Assembly: GCA_965247015.1 (NCBI GenBank)
Contig: CBDFGG010000004.1
Span: forward strand, 1,302,001-1,366,000
Reading direction: 5' to 3'
Length of the DNA stretch: 64,000 nt
Source: JAIXWP01 sp965247015
Lineage (GTDB): Bacteria > Bacteroidota > Bacteroidia > Flavobacteriales_D > Sanyastnellaceae
How positions within the stretch are numbered: position 1 is the stretch's first letter; each line of letters opens with the position of its first letter. Position numbers and translations under genes: made by a program. Shown piece by piece: positions 19,844 to 27,427 of this stretch. Below the pieces are notes generated by a model. That model did no database searches. It had not been told where the DNA came from and saw only the letters and a list, made by a program, of their open reading frames with translations.

Positions 19844-20371
19844 CTAAGAGGGTATTTGCACCGTCTTTTGAAGTATAGATAAGTCGAAGCCTTTGTCTGC
19901 AATGCGCTTAGTGATTTCGCTGTATAGCGAGTCGCTCATTTGTGGCGAACGACTTAGGATCCAGAGGTATTCACGATTGGGGTGACCAACTACTGCATAT
20001 TGATAATCTTTATCCAAATCAATGATCCAATAATCGCCTTTGAAAGGCCAAAAGAACTCTACCTCAAGTTTAGCATTATTGGTATTTTCAACGATATATG
20101 CTTTTCCCTTGATGTATGATTCCTCACCATTGATGCTGTCTTTGCGACATCTGTTTTCAACGACTACAAAATCTTCTTGCGTTGCCGTGTATGTCGCGGT
20201 GGTGCAATGACATCCTTTTTGAAATCTTTGGGGAAAAGATGCAATCTCGTACCACGTTCCTTGATAGCGTTGTAAGTCAACGCTGTCAACAGTTTCAAGA
20301 GGTTGGTTAGAACTACACCCAACAAGTGCCAAGGCACAAAATAGGATGTACGGTAATCGTTGTAGTAGCAT
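19844..20371 (-). CDS. Lipocalin family outer-membrane lipoprotein (Blc-like)
   Basis: 175 residues. The N-terminus is a lipoprotein signal with lipobox LVGC, so Cys19 is the probable lipidated residue. The mature part has the lipocalin signature YQGTWYEIASFPQRFQKGC at about 36-54, followed by eight predicted beta strands and the C-terminal YLWILSRSP typical of bacterial lipocalin Blc. The family binds lysophospholipids or fatty acids and is linked to envelope maintenance. Its ATG is only 18 bases from the divergent TraB/GumN gene, so the two promoters must overlap each other or the opposite coding region. Confidence 0.9.
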   Translation of the reverse strand: MLLQRLPYILFCALALVGCSSNQPLETVDSVDLQRYQGTWYEIASFPQRFQKGCHCTTATYTATQEDFVVVENRCRKDSINGEESYIKGKAYIVENTNNAKLEVEFFWPFKGDYWIIDLDKDYQYAVVGHPNREYLWILSRSPQMSDSLYSEITKRIADKGFDLSILQKTVQIPS

Positions 20372-20389
20372 GATGAATATATTAGTACA

Positions 20390-21250
20390 ATGAAAACAAC
20401 TGTTCTAGCATTCGTGTTCACTTGCCTTTCGGTGTGGTGTTTCTCACAAGCGCCAACTGAAAAAGCATTGCTTTGGAAAATCACTGGAAACAACAATCAG
20501 AGCCCTTCTTATCTCTATGGAACATTCCACCTGCTTTGCCCAGAGGACATGGTGTTCGACTCGACAGTAACGAGTGCATTGCAAGGGAGTAAAACGCTTT
20601 TTTTAGAATTGGATATGTCTGATCAAAAGGTAATGATGCAGGCCTTCAAAGGAAGTATGATGAAAGAGGGACAAACGCTTAAGGATTTGTATGAAAGCAG
20701 CGTCTATCAAGTCATTCAAGACTCTCTCAAAGCAATGACCACGATGCCAATGATGATGGTGGAAAAAATGAAACCAGCACTGACTGTGTCTGCGATCTAC
20801 CCTAGCCTACTGGGTTGCAACGTTGGAAGCCCTGAAATGGCATTATCAAATTTGGCAAAGAAAAACGGAGCAACAGTAAAAGGATTAGAGTCTGTAGAGG
20901 AACAAATGGCGGCGTTTGACGCGATTCCATTGGCAGAGCAAGCAGAGATGTTGCGCTCCTACATATTAGAGTCTGGTAAGGCGAAACAAGAATTAACGGA
21001 GATGCTTACGTTATACCGCTCAAAAGACGTGGTGGGTATGGCAGCGATGTTTGATACGATGGAAGAGGGTTGGGGAAAATATGAGGAAGATCTTTTGATC
21101 AAAAGAAACAAAGCTTGGATTACGCGCATTGCGGAACAAACGAAAATCGAGCAAACGTTTTTCGCTGTAGGTGCCGGCCACCTAGGGGGTGAGCAGGGTG
21201 TAATTAGTTTGTTGAGAAAAGCGGGCTATATGGTAGAGCCTGTATTCTAG
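20390..21250 (+). CDS. TraB/GumN family secreted protein
   Basis: 286 residues with a signal peptide (residues 1-19, ending CFSQ). The mature start LLWKITGNNNQSPSYLYGTFHLL is the hallmark of the TraB/GumN family, and the GTFH motif (about residue 45) is thought to contribute to a Tiki/EreA-like metalloprotease-type site. LELDMSDQ near 75 and the terminal FFAVGAGHLGGEQGVISLLR are the other family blocks. The substrate is unknown. It is divergent from the lipocalin and converges with purQ, ending two bases from it. Confidence 0.88.
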   Translation: MKTTVLAFVFTCLSVWCFSQAPTEKALLWKITGNNNQSPSYLYGTFHLLCPEDMVFDSTVTSALQGSKTLFLELDMSDQKVMMQAFKGSMMKEGQTLKDLYESSVYQVIQDSLKAMTTMPMMMVEKMKPALTVSAIYPSLLGCNVGSPEMALSNLAKKNGATVKGLESVEEQMAAFDAIPLAEQAEMLRSYILESGKAKQELTEMLTLYRSKDVVGMAAMFDTMEEGWGKYEEDLLIKRNKAWITRIAEQTKIEQTFFAVGAGHLGGEQGVISLLRKAGYMVEPVF

Positions 21251-21252
21251 TC

Positions 21253-21945
21253 TTATTTTACCATTACTGAAAGTATCGATTCGAAGATCTCTCTTCCATC
21301 GGTATTTCCAAGTTCGAAGTCAGCGCAACGCTCCGGGTGAGGCATCATTCCGAAAACGTTTTTCTTCTCGTTGGTAATACCAGCAATGTTTGCAAGCGCA
21401 CCATTTGGATTTGACTCTTCCGTAATGAAGCCTTCATCATCGCAATAGCGGAAAAGAACTTGATCGTTGTCGTTGAGAGATTTGATCAAATCAGCAGAAC
21501 CATAAAACTTACCTTCACCGTGTGCAATCGGCACTTTGTAAATTTTACCTCTGTCTAAGTTATTCGTAACGATGGTACTTTTTGATACAGCTTTCAAGTT
21601 TACATTCTTGCAAATGAACTTGCGAGAGTCGTTGTGAAGAAGTGCGCCAGGAAGCAATTTTGATTCACATAAAATTTGGAATCCATTGCAAATACCCATC
21701 ACATATCCTCCGCGATTAGCATGCTTGACTACCTCGTCCATGATAGGAGAAAAGCGAGCAATGGCGCCACTTCTGAGATAGTCGCCATAAGAAAATCCTC
21801 CAGGGAGGAATACAAAATCAACCCCTTGAAGATCGGTGTCTTTGTGCCAGAGTTTTACAACATCTTGATGAAGAATTTCGCTTAGCGTGTAGATAAGATC
21901 TGCATCGCAATTGCTACCTGGAAATACAACGACTCCGAATTTCAT
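21253..21945 (-). CDS. purQ: Phosphoribosylformylglycinamidine synthase, glutaminase subunit
   Basis: 230 residues. Class I glutamine amidotransferase that supplies ammonia to PurL in purine synthesis. It starts MKFGVVVFPGSNCDAD; the nucleophile Cys86 is in GICNGFQIL, and the His203/Glu205 partners are in PHPE. An upstream in-frame GTG at 21966 would add seven residues, but it lies at the end of a TACATTTG promoter box (21966-21973), so ATG 21945 is preferred. It converges with the TraB/GumN gene. Confidence 0.96.
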   Translation of the reverse strand: MKFGVVVFPGSNCDADLIYTLSEILHQDVVKLWHKDTDLQGVDFVFLPGGFSYGDYLRSGAIARFSPIMDEVVKHANRGGYVMGICNGFQILCESKLLPGALLHNDSRKFICKNVNLKAVSKSTIVTNNLDRGKIYKVPIAHGEGKFYGSADLIKSLNDNDQVLFRYCDDEGFITEESNPNGALANIAGITNEKKNVFGMMPHPERCADFELGNTDGREIFESILSVMVK

Positions 21946-21965
21946 AAAAGGAAAATTTATGCGCA

Positions 21966-21973
21966 CAAATGTA
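21966..21973 (-). promoter_or_regulatory. -7 box TACATTTG of purQ
   Basis: Exact TAnnTTTG match on the minus strand, 20 bases before the preferred purQ ATG. It rules out the upstream GTG as the start. Confidence 0.5.
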
Positions 21974-22003
21974 AAGCCTCACAAGGCAATCGCCAACACT
22001 TTT

Positions 22004-22993
22004 TTAGAACACGCGGTAGGCGTGTAGTACAAAGAGTGCTGAGGAGATCAACAGTGCGTAAAATGCGAATGGCGCGATCAGGCTGTATCGATAATTGGTG
22101 AACCAATTGCCTGCAACAAAAGTGATCGGAATAAGAATTACTTCTGGAGCGTATTCATTTGCAAATGTGATGGAAATCGCTGCCGACGCCATGATTGCAA
22201 GTGATAGAATGAAGAAATTACGCTTGATGCCACGAGCCTTATTAGAGCTTCTGTCGGAAAGAAAAACGAAACTGCGCAACGCCAAAACAAACGTGATAGC
22301 GATGATGATTCCAAATGACTTGGTGTAATTGTCTGTCCAGTCAGGACCGTCGGTCGGATTGTAAGTAATGAGTTTTTTGAAAAGGATCAGCGTGTCGAGC
22401 TGGTCGAACCAATATTTCCAGGCTACCCAATACAGAAAAGGAGTAGCGAACGCGAGCAATGGAAGAAAGAACTCTCGCCAATTGAAAATGCGCGTGTTAA
22501 TGACACAAATCCAGAACCCGATCATTAATGCTATGAATGGAGGATAACAAAATGCCGCTACGCCGAAAAAGAATCCCGCGGTGAAATAAGGCGCCAGCGC
22601 TTTTGTGTTTCGAAATACATCCAATACATAGTTAATACCCACCAAAATGGAAAGCAGTGCCAAAAGCAACGGGATGTTTGCGGAAATCAAACTCAACGTA
22701 GTTGCTACCGTGGCAAAAATGAGGGCAGGGACATAGGTTGGGGTGGGGTTAAATTCGTGTTTGTTGAAAATTAAGTTGCTCAACATTGCCCCTGCAATGA
22801 TGAGAAAGCTCAAAACGGATACACCAACCCAAGGAATAGAAACAAGCCATTGCGACCATTGACCGATAGGATAATCGACATTAGAAAACCTCATGAAACC
22901 TAGGTGGTACAAGGGAAGCAGAATTCCTAACACCACGATGGGTACTAAAATTAACAGGAGGGGTTGTCGAGATGAAAATTGTTTGAGTATCAT
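22004..22993 (-). CDS. DUF6427-like integral membrane protein
   Basis: About 329 residues from the ATG at 22993 (MILKQFSSRQPLLLIL), the usual beginning of this family. An in-frame ATG at 23038 would add 15 residues. Roughly nine or ten hydrophobic membrane segments with short loops are visible and there are no catalytic motifs. Family DUF6427 is known from Bacteroidota and often sits beside a tiny DUF6341 membrane protein, here the divergent gene at 23070. That adjacency is the main support for the assignment. Function is unknown. Confidence 0.75.
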   Translation of the reverse strand: MILKQFSSRQPLLLILVPIVVLGILLPLYHLGFMRFSNVDYPIGQWSQWLVSIPWVGVSVLSFLIIAGAMLSNLIFNKHEFNPTPTYVPALIFATVATTLSLISANIPLLLALLSILVGINYVLDVFRNTKALAPYFTAGFFFGVAAFCYPPFIALMIGFWICVINTRIFNWREFFLPLLAFATPFLYWVAWKYWFDQLDTLILFKKLITYNPTDGPDWTDNYTKSFGIIIAITFVLALRSFVFLSDRSSNKARGIKRNFFILSLAIMASAAISITFANEYAPEVILIPITFVAGNWFTNYRYSLIAPFAFYALLISSALFVLHAYRVF

Positions 22994-23042
22994 TGCGGGC
23001 ACAAAAATGATGGTAGAAAGTACAATCTTTGCCAGCATTTTT

Positions 23043-23050
23043 TAAATTTG
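23043..23050 (+). promoter_or_regulatory. -7 box TAAATTTG of the small membrane protein gene
   Basis: Exact TAnnTTTG match 19 bases before the ATG at 23070. No TTG lies at the usual distance upstream; the nearest TTTG is only 11 bases away. Confidence 0.45.
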
Positions 23051-23069
23051 CACCACAATTTTACGAACC

Positions 23070-23258
23070 ATGAATCTACAAAGCATACTTAACCCTATCG
23101 TCGAAGCTCTCCAATGGTCATTCAAGTACATCCTTGAGCCTATGACGCATTGGTTTAATTGGATATGCATTCTCGGTGGTTTCATCGGTTTGTACATCTG
23201 GTTGCGCATGCAAAAGAAGTTTTCTGAGCAAGCGCGCAAAGAGGGTACAATTATCTAA
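23070..23258 (+). CDS. Small DUF6341-like membrane protein
   Basis: 62 residues with one membrane segment (about 27-48, WFNWICILGGFIGLYIWL) and a basic C-terminal tail (RMQKKFSEQARKEG). The layout, an amphipathic start, then W-rich membrane helix, then charged tail, and its position next to a DUF6427-like gene fit DUF6341. Function is unknown. It has its own -7 box. Confidence 0.75.
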   Translation: MNLQSILNPIVEALQWSFKYILEPMTHWFNWICILGGFIGLYIWLRMQKKFSEQARKEGTII

Positions 23259-23369
23259 GACCTCAAATTTTTTCGTCTTTTCTACGTTTCGGCCTCGTTT
23301 TCCGCGAACTTTGAGCGTTCTTTATTGTTTGAATTTACGCTTTTAATGACAAAGCGAAACAGGATAGAC

Positions 23370-25316
23370 ATGAGTAACTACGTCCCCGGGCCACTACTAG
23401 CCAAAATCAACAACCCTTCTGATTTGCGTGTGCAAATCAAAGAAGAGGAGCTTCCACAATTGTGTCAGGAGCTTCGTCAATACATTGTAGACATTGTATC
23501 TGAAAAAGGCGGACACTTCGGCGCAAGCCTTGGCGTAGTCGAACTCACTACAGCTCTTCACTACGTTTATGAAACGCCCTACGATCAACTCGTTTGGGAC
23601 GTCGGCCACCAAGCATACGGTCACAAAATCCTTACTGGACGTAGAGATGTATTTCACACCAACCGCAAATACGGCGGCATCAGCGGTTTTCCAAAAAGAA
23701 GCGAAAGCGAATACGATACTTTCGGTGTAGGACACAGTTCTACCTCGATCTCTGCCGCACTCGGTATGGCGGTAGCAAGTAAAATCAAAGGTGAAAAAGA
23801 CAGACACGTGGTTGCAGTCATCGGCGACGGTGCAATGACCGCGGGTTTGGCATTCGAAGGTCTTAACCACGGTGGCGCTGAAGATGCAAATGTTCTTGTT
23901 GTTCTGAACGACAATTGCATGAGCATCGACCCAAACGTAGGTGCGCTGAAAGAATATCTTACAGACATCACCACCAGTCACACTTACAACAAAGTAAAAG
24001 ACGAGGTTTGGAATCTTCTTGGAAAAATTTCCAAGTTTGGTCCAAACGCTCAAGCGATAGCACATAAAATTTCTGAGTCTTTGAAAGGCTCTTTGATCAA
24101 AGAGAGCAATTTCTTTGAATCCCTCAATTGGCGCTACTTCGGGCCTATCGATGGTCACGATGTAGATTATATGGTAAAAGTTTTAAAGGACCTTAAGGAT
24201 ATCCCTGGTCCAAAAATCTTGCACTGTGTAACCATGAAGGGTAAAGGATATGAGCCAGCTGAAAAAGGTTCTCCTACCAAGTGGCACGCTCCCGGTATCT
24301 TCAATAAAGAAACTGGTGAGATTGTAAAAATTGTTCCTAAGAGTCCGCAGCCTCCGCTTTATCAAGATGTGTTTGGCCACACGATTATCGAATTGGCTGA
24401 GAAGAATGATAAGATTGTTGGTGTTACTCCAGCAATGCCTTCGGGTTGTTCATTGAAATTTATGATGGAAGCAATGCCAGACCGAGCGTTTGACGTGGGT
24501 ATTGCTGAGCAGCACGCCGTTACGTTCAGTGCGGGTATGGCTACTCAGGGCATGGTTCCGTTCTGTAATATTTACTCGAGCTTTATGCAACGCGCGTTTG
24601 ACCAAGTGGTTCACGACGTAGCGATTCAAAAGCTGCACGTAGTATTGTGTCTCGATAGAGGTGGATTAGTGGGAGCCGATGGTCCTACGCACCACGGCGC
24701 ATACGACATCGCTTATATGCGTTGTATTCCTAACATGATTGTAGCAAGCCCGATGAATGAAGCGGAATTGCGCAATATGATGTATACCGCACAGTACGAA
24801 AATTACGGAGTGTTTTCGATTCGCTATCCTCGCGGAAACGGGGTAATGGTAGATTGGAAAACACCAATGAAACTGATGAAAGTAGGAACGGGCCGCAAGG
24901 TGCGTTCTGGTGAAGATGTAGCTGTATTAACCATCGGCCCAATCGGAAACAATGCACTTACTGCATGTGAAAGATTAGAGGAACAAGGGGTTAGCGCTGC
25001 ATTATATGATATGCGTTTCGCAAAGCCAATCGATGAAACGCTTCTGCACGAGGTGTTCAGCAAATTCAAACATGTGATTACCGTTGAAGATGGATGTATC
25101 CAAGGCGGAATGGGTAGTGCTGTACTAGAGTTTATGGCCGACAACGGTTATCAAGCTTCGGTGAAGCGTCTAGGTATTCCAGACAGATACATTGAGCACG
25201 GAACACAAGATGAGTTGTATGCTGAATGCGGATACGATGCAGATGCAATCGTGGCAACAGCACTAGAGATGACCGAGTCGATGAGAGGCGGTCGTTCTAT
25301 CGCAACAAATTTCTAA
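23370..25316 (+). CDS. dxs: 1-Deoxy-D-xylulose-5-phosphate synthase
   Basis: 648 residues from the ATG at 23370 (MSNYVPGPLLAK). ATG 23346 and a TTG at 23325 are in frame upstream but add non-conserved residues. The enzyme condenses pyruvate and glyceraldehyde-3-phosphate using thiamine diphosphate, the entry step of the MEP isoprenoid pathway. Visible signatures are DVGHQAYGHKILTGR near 70, the ThDP-binding GDGAMTAG...NDN block near 150-180, the catalytic Glu in FDVGIAEQHAVTF near 370 and DRGGLVGADGPTHHG near 420. Its stop overlaps the stop of the convergent DUF2480 gene by four bases. Confidence 0.97.
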   Translation: MSNYVPGPLLAKINNPSDLRVQIKEEELPQLCQELRQYIVDIVSEKGGHFGASLGVVELTTALHYVYETPYDQLVWDVGHQAYGHKILTGRRDVFHTNRKYGGISGFPKRSESEYDTFGVGHSSTSISAALGMAVASKIKGEKDRHVVAVIGDGAMTAGLAFEGLNHGGAEDANVLVVLNDNCMSIDPNVGALKEYLTDITTSHTYNKVKDEVWNLLGKISKFGPNAQAIAHKISESLKGSLIKESNFFESLNWRYFGPIDGHDVDYMVKVLKDLKDIPGPKILHCVTMKGKGYEPAEKGSPTKWHAPGIFNKETGEIVKIVPKSPQPPLYQDVFGHTIIELAEKNDKIVGVTPAMPSGCSLKFMMEAMPDRAFDVGIAEQHAVTFSAGMATQGMVPFCNIYSSFMQRAFDQVVHDVAIQKLHVVLCLDRGGLVGADGPTHHGAYDIAYMRCIPNMIVASPMNEAELRNMMYTAQYENYGVFSIRYPRGNGVMVDWKTPMKLMKVGTGRKVRSGEDVAVLTIGPIGNNALTACERLEEQGVSAALYDMRFAKPIDETLLHEVFSKFKHVITVEDGCIQGGMGSAVLEFMADNGYQASVKRLGIPDRYIEHGTQDELYAECGYDADAIVATALEMTESMRGGRSIATNF

Positions 25317-25816
25317 GACTTTTTAAAGACAGGCACAGTAGAGCAAGGTTCACCAAACATGATGGACTTTGCCACTGGCTGTAAATGTGTGACCAAATCT
25401 GCATAAGCGGATGCTGGTACTTCTTTGTCCGCACAACCTTTGATCACCAAGCGCTGATCTGCGTATTGGTTTTTTTCTAAAGAAAAAATAAGATCTCTAA
25501 AAATAGCTGACTCCATTTCAGAAGGAGTTCCGATGTGAATGCGTTTTGCAATGCCCGTGAGACTAGAGCTGACGAGCATAAACGCCCAGTGAGGGATGAT
25601 GGCATCGGCGCTGCAGTAAACAGCGACATATGCATCTTGGTAAGTCGACCAATCGTGTTCTTTTAGATATGCACGAAAATCTTTTTCCTTCAACGCAAGT
25701 CCTTGCCAGAGTAGATCTTTCAGGTCAAAGTTCATTCGCTTTCCTTCAGGATAGAACTCTTCAAGATTGATAGTAACCAATCCGCTTTTCGCTACCTTAT
25801 TTACTATTTCATCCAT
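25313..25816 (-). CDS. DUF2480 family protein
   Basis: 167 residues, soluble, no signal peptide. It starts MDEIVNKVAKSGLVTINLEE, the usual opening of DUF2480, and has the conserved internal blocks FDLKDLLWQGLALKEKDFR (about 30-48) and KGCADKEVPASAYADL (about 125-140). The family is confined to Bacteroidota and has no known function. A TATCTTTG box ends just four bases before the ATG. It is convergent with dxs with a four-base overlap. Confidence 0.88.
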   Translation of the reverse strand: MDEIVNKVAKSGLVTINLEEFYPEGKRMNFDLKDLLWQGLALKEKDFRAYLKEHDWSTYQDAYVAVYCSADAIIPHWAFMLVSSSLTGIAKRIHIGTPSEMESAIFRDLIFSLEKNQYADQRLVIKGCADKEVPASAYADLVTHLQPVAKSIMFGEPCSTVPVFKKS

Positions 25817-25820
25817 GACG

Positions 25821-25828
25821 CAAAGATA
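25821..25828 (-). promoter_or_regulatory. -7 box TATCTTTG of DUF2480 gene, near-leaderless
   Basis: Exact TAnnTTTG match on the minus strand, four bases before the ATG. Transcription would start at or next to the start codon. Confidence 0.6.
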
Positions 25829-25874
25829 CGATGTAGAGTGATGATAAGAGGTTGAAGATGATTTGTAAAAAATG

Positions 25875-25902
25875 AAAAAACCCCGCGATAGCGGGGTTTT
25901 TC
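25875..25902 (-). terminator. Terminator after the small secreted protein gene
   Basis: A CCCCGC / GCGGGG stem with loop GATA is flanked by six A on one side and five T on the other. It lies 18 bases past the stop at 25920. The T-runs make it potentially bidirectional, but only the minus-strand gene ends here. Confidence 0.9.
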
Positions 25903-25919
25903 AAGTATATGAGAAAATA

Positions 25920-26345
25920 TTATTTTTCTTTAGAACCAACGAGCACTGTCACACAGCCTTCGTGTTGGATAGCGGATTCCTGTTTCGGAACACGCACCTT
26001 AACGATGAGTTGTTGTGTATTCGACATTTTAAAGTCGAACAGTGATTTGTTGTCAGCTGTCTTGCTGCTGTAGATCATTTCATCATTGGTGTCAACGATT
26101 TCGAATTCTACATCACCGAGAACAGGGTGTGAACCAACAACGATGCGGTATTCTTTTCCTGAGTAGAACGTCAGAAGAAGTTCTGCTTCGTCGCCAGGTA
26201 CGAGTACTGCTGAATTGTAATTGTCGTTTTGTACGTATCCATCTAGAAGAGGAAGGCACTTGTTCTTAGTGAACGCGCGACATTGTGCATCTGCTAAACC
26301 AGGTAGGAGAAGCAAGAGAGGAATTATGAATCGAACTAGTTTCAT
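25920..26345 (-). CDS. Small secreted protein, unknown function
   Basis: 141 residues with a clear signal peptide (residues 1-20, cleavage after ADA). The mature part holds a Cys pair (CRAFTKNKC) and looks all-beta. It has an ELLLTFYSGKEYRIVVGSHPVLG block near 55-78, similar in style to proteins that bind or sense envelope stress ligands, but no family is recognised with certainty. It lies 19 bases behind the lipoprotein gene at 27258 and ends at a strong terminator, so these two form an operon. Confidence 0.75.
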   Translation of the reverse strand: MKLVRFIIPLLLLLPGLADAQCRAFTKNKCLPLLDGYVQNDNYNSAVLVPGDEAELLLTFYSGKEYRIVVGSHPVLGDVEFEIVDTNDEMIYSSKTADNKSLFDFKMSNTQQLIVKVRVPKQESAIQHEGCVTVLVGSKEK

Positions 26346-26364
26346 ACTTTTTTGTATTGGGTGG

Positions 26365-27258
26365 TTACGCGATGTACTTCGAACGGATTTGACCGACTAA
26401 GGTTACAATTTTCTTTAAAGTTTCATCACTAATTGAAGTGCTAGACGAGCTTCCGATGGTGAATGTACCGTCTGCGCCCTTTGTAGCTTGAGTCTTTCCA
26501 CTAGTTGATTGCACTTCTGCATAAAGTGTTTGAAGAGATACGAGATCAGCCTTCATTTCCTTTAAGCTTTCTTTATCACCGAAGCGATCGAAGTATTTGA
26601 TCAAATTATCAAGTGATAATTTTTGCTCTGCGATACGTGTTTTGATTTGCGCATCACCCTTATCGGCATATCGACCTGTAAGGTGCAAAGCTTCTAACCA
26701 ACCACCTGCTATAACAAGTGCAGATATCTCTGTACGGTTATTTTCTTTGAGGTAACCATTGAGGTCAGTGTATGCTTCAGAAACGATTTTCATAAGAGAA
26801 TCGCGGCTATCTTGGCTAGCGTTCAAACGCTCAATGATATCATTTTGAAGAGCACCGTCAACACCCATTTGGCCAGCGAGTTTTTGAGCCGCCGCTAAAT
26901 AGATAATGCTTTCTTGCTTTTGATCGAACATGCTTGCGTAGCTCAAATCAGCGCCATAGATACCTAGGTTAACTGCTTGTTTTACTTCGCCAGTGTATTT
27001 TGATACGTTGTCTGTGCTATTCAACATAGCCAAGTCATACTTGTATCCTTTCTCTTTGATAAGAGATGCCATTTCCATCGGGGCTGGAATCGAGAAGAAA
27101 ATCTTTTGAAGTTCTTCCATTTTCGCAAGCTCGAGAGAGTCTACGTTTGGTTGAGTGGGTGGCAGGTTGGTATTTGAGCTACCTGAATCACAGGCTGTCA
27201 AAACCGCACAAAAGCCAATGGCTACAGCCGCAGGCTTTATCCATTTCAGTTTCTGCAT
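26365..27258 (-). CDS. Putative lipoprotein, unknown function
   Basis: 297 residues from the ATG at 27258, chosen because it gives a compact lipoprotein signal (KWIKPAAVAIGFCAVLTAC). ATG 27282 and a TTG at 27300 are alternatives. After the lipobox comes a Ser/Asn/Pro linker, then an almost entirely helical region with KYTGEVKQAVNLGIYGADLSY and AGGWLEALHLTGRY, blocks seen in conserved hypothetical proteins of Bacteroidota. No catalytic residues are recognised. It is probably co-transcribed with the small secreted protein downstream. Confidence 0.75.
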   Translation of the reverse strand: MQKLKWIKPAAVAIGFCAVLTACDSGSSNTNLPPTQPNVDSLELAKMEELQKIFFSIPAPMEMASLIKEKGYKYDLAMLNSTDNVSKYTGEVKQAVNLGIYGADLSYASMFDQKQESIIYLAAAQKLAGQMGVDGALQNDIIERLNASQDSRDSLMKIVSEAYTDLNGYLKENNRTEISALVIAGGWLEALHLTGRYADKGDAQIKTRIAEQKLSLDNLIKYFDRFGDKESLKEMKADLVSLQTLYAEVQSTSGKTQATKGADGTFTIGSSSSTSISDETLKKIVTLVGQIRSKYIA

Positions 27259-27427
27259 AATTAGTTTATTTTGGGTGGTCATAATACGTGTCAGTAACAA
27301 ACTGAAAACGAGTTGTAATTTTCTAAATCTCTCGTTTCTACGGGAGCAGTTTCAAAATAGTTATAAAAATTGTGATGTTTATTAAAGAAAAATCACAAAA
27401 CGCTATTTTAAATGCCCTAACTATCTA

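Noticed and set aside
20164..20496. 110-codon ORF across the lipocalin/TraB start region
   Set aside because: It overlaps the two recognisable divergent genes and shows no domain or signal.
23397..24158. 253-codon minus-strand ORF opposite dxs
   Set aside because: It is antisense to a clear housekeeping enzyme, has no recognisable domain, and its composition is that of a frame shadow.
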